Position numbers and translations under genes: made by a program. Of a DNA stretch of 64,000 nucleotides, positions 63,101 to 64,000 are shown piece after piece. The DNA is taken from the NCBI GenBank assembly GCA_016806645.1, contig JACSYO010001870.1, positions 26,001 through 90,000 of the forward strand, read 5' to 3'. Each line of letters opens with the position of its first letter. Positions within the stretch are counted from its first letter, which is position 1. The DNA comes from Ophiodon elongatus. Its lineage: Eukaryota; Chordata; Actinopteri; Perciformes; Hexagrammidae. Below the pieces are notes generated by a model. It was given only the letters and a program-made list of their open reading frames with translations. It ran no database searches and was not told where the DNA came from.

Positions 63101-64000
63101 AGCAGAGTAATGGAGCCGATTGAGAAGTTGAAGGCACAAAAAGGTGTTCCATTCTATCACCCGAGTGACTGGTGCGAGGAAAAAGATAGGCTTGGGCTGC
63201 ATTGAATGTCTCCCCTGAGGTGGCTTGATAGAAAAGTTAATGTCATAGGGACAAAACAGAAAGAGGAAGGAGAAAAAAAAGAAACGGAACAGGTGGAGGA
63301 CTGGGGGAAAGCTGATTTATCGGCCAAAGATGAGAGGACCGCAGCAATTACTGGAGAAACAGCCCAATTATGGGGAAGCCCTCCAAGGAACGAGGGCGAC
63401 AGTGATGCGATTTCTATCCGGCAAAGACTTTCATCGACCAGTAATTCTCATTTTTCAAAAATCTCCAACTGAGGCTACAGAAAATTTTAAATATCCGCCC
63501 AAACTTTCATCGTAGAGGAGGATGCCTGGCAGTCATGTCATGTACACAAGCCTCAATACTGTTCTGGTGCCAATCGAAATGTGTCCATAGCGCCAAGAAG
63601 TGAAAACTGTCGCAAAGAAAGCAACGAAAGCTGGCATCAAACGTTTTGTAATCTTGTTTACCTAGTGGGTATTACTCACAATTAAAAAGGCAGAGAATTA
63701 AAAAACATTATGATAAACGTTGGTATAAGGCAGAAGAGTCCAACATAAGAATCACGTACAGTAGTATTCTAATGTTTGGCATTAACATTTGGGCCTCTAG
63801 TAAAAAATGAGTTTATTAAAAATGTGTTTCCACAGTGGGTATTCAGTTAGTTTTCTTCATGAACAGAATGTAAACAGGGCGTCAGTAGATTTGGGTTCAC
63901 ACAATGCTAACATTATGAAGCGTTTGTTTGTAGAAAAGTGTGACAGAAATAGGTTGTGGCTATATAATTGTCGATACATTTAAAAAATCCTTTTTTAATA
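57102..64000. other. Region 5' of exon A: probable further nphp4 intron
   Basis: The exons encoding the N-terminal 90 or so residues of nephrocystin-4 should lie upstream of exon A. I looked on the minus strand for the conserved N-terminal blocks (LKWLDG, FFDVTYRHFFG-like) joined to a phase-0 donor and did not find a convincing match, so they are either beyond 64000 or too short or diverged to see. The region holds short A/T runs, a GA run near 61737-61749, a small tandem repeat near 58089-58112, and no recognisable transposon. Confidence 0.55.
61733..61750. repeat. (GA)n short run
   Basis: A short GA repeat in a purine-rich stretch. Confidence 0.8.

Overview
The window is nuclear DNA from a ray-finned (teleost) fish. 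It is AT-rich, dense in long CA/GT, GA and AT microsatellites, and carries interspersed repeats typical of teleosts: tRNA-like SINEs, Harbinger and hAT non-autonomous elements, and an L2/Maui-type LINE. Genes are split into short exons separated by kilobases of intron. Nothing suggests a prokaryotic, plasmid or viral source: there are no operons, rRNAs or CRISPR arrays.

The only gene I can support is a large internal part of nphp4 (nephrocystin-4, a ciliary transition-zone protein), on the minus strand across almost the whole window. Seven exons can be placed by homology to vertebrate NPHP4 and by splice sites. In transcript order they are 57101-56932, 56237-56173, 46427-46278, 43530-43394, 24458-24274, 20223-20088 and 448-230. 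All six internal junctions have GT/AG borders and compatible phases. Together they give one open frame of 1,062 bp (354 codons), covering roughly the first quarter to third of the protein after its extreme N-terminus. The exons with the start codon should lie above 57.1 kb, probably beyond the window. The remaining two thirds or more of the protein lie below position 230, outside the window.

The introns hold the rest. The 19.6-kb intron (449-20087) has a CpG-richer patch near 2.4-3.1 kb, an old teleost repeat at 6.7-7.2 kb, two oppositely oriented SINEs (14.4 and 17.9 kb), a perfect 15-bp-arm hairpin (15.1 kb) and a CA array of about 110 bp. The 18.9-kb intron (24459-43393) is the transposon-rich one. 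It has a hAT-like relic (24.7 kb), an intact-ended Harbinger-type element with TAA duplications (30.3 kb), a small hAT-type element with 8-bp duplications (31.8 kb) and a GA array of about 135 bp (32.4 kb). It also has a dead L2-type LINE (34.5-37.3 kb), immediately followed by a teleost repeat that carries a nested, damaged Harbinger copy (37.3-37.9 kb), and a CA array of about 150 bp (39.6 kb). The 9.7-kb intron (46428-56172) has AT, CA, GT/GC arrays and a 25-base G run. The 6.9 kb above 57101 shows no gene I can recognise.

No previously undescribed system with strong support was found. The most useful results are the nphp4 exon structure, hard to see from open reading frames alone, and several transposon insertions whose target duplications, nesting and deletions can be read directly.
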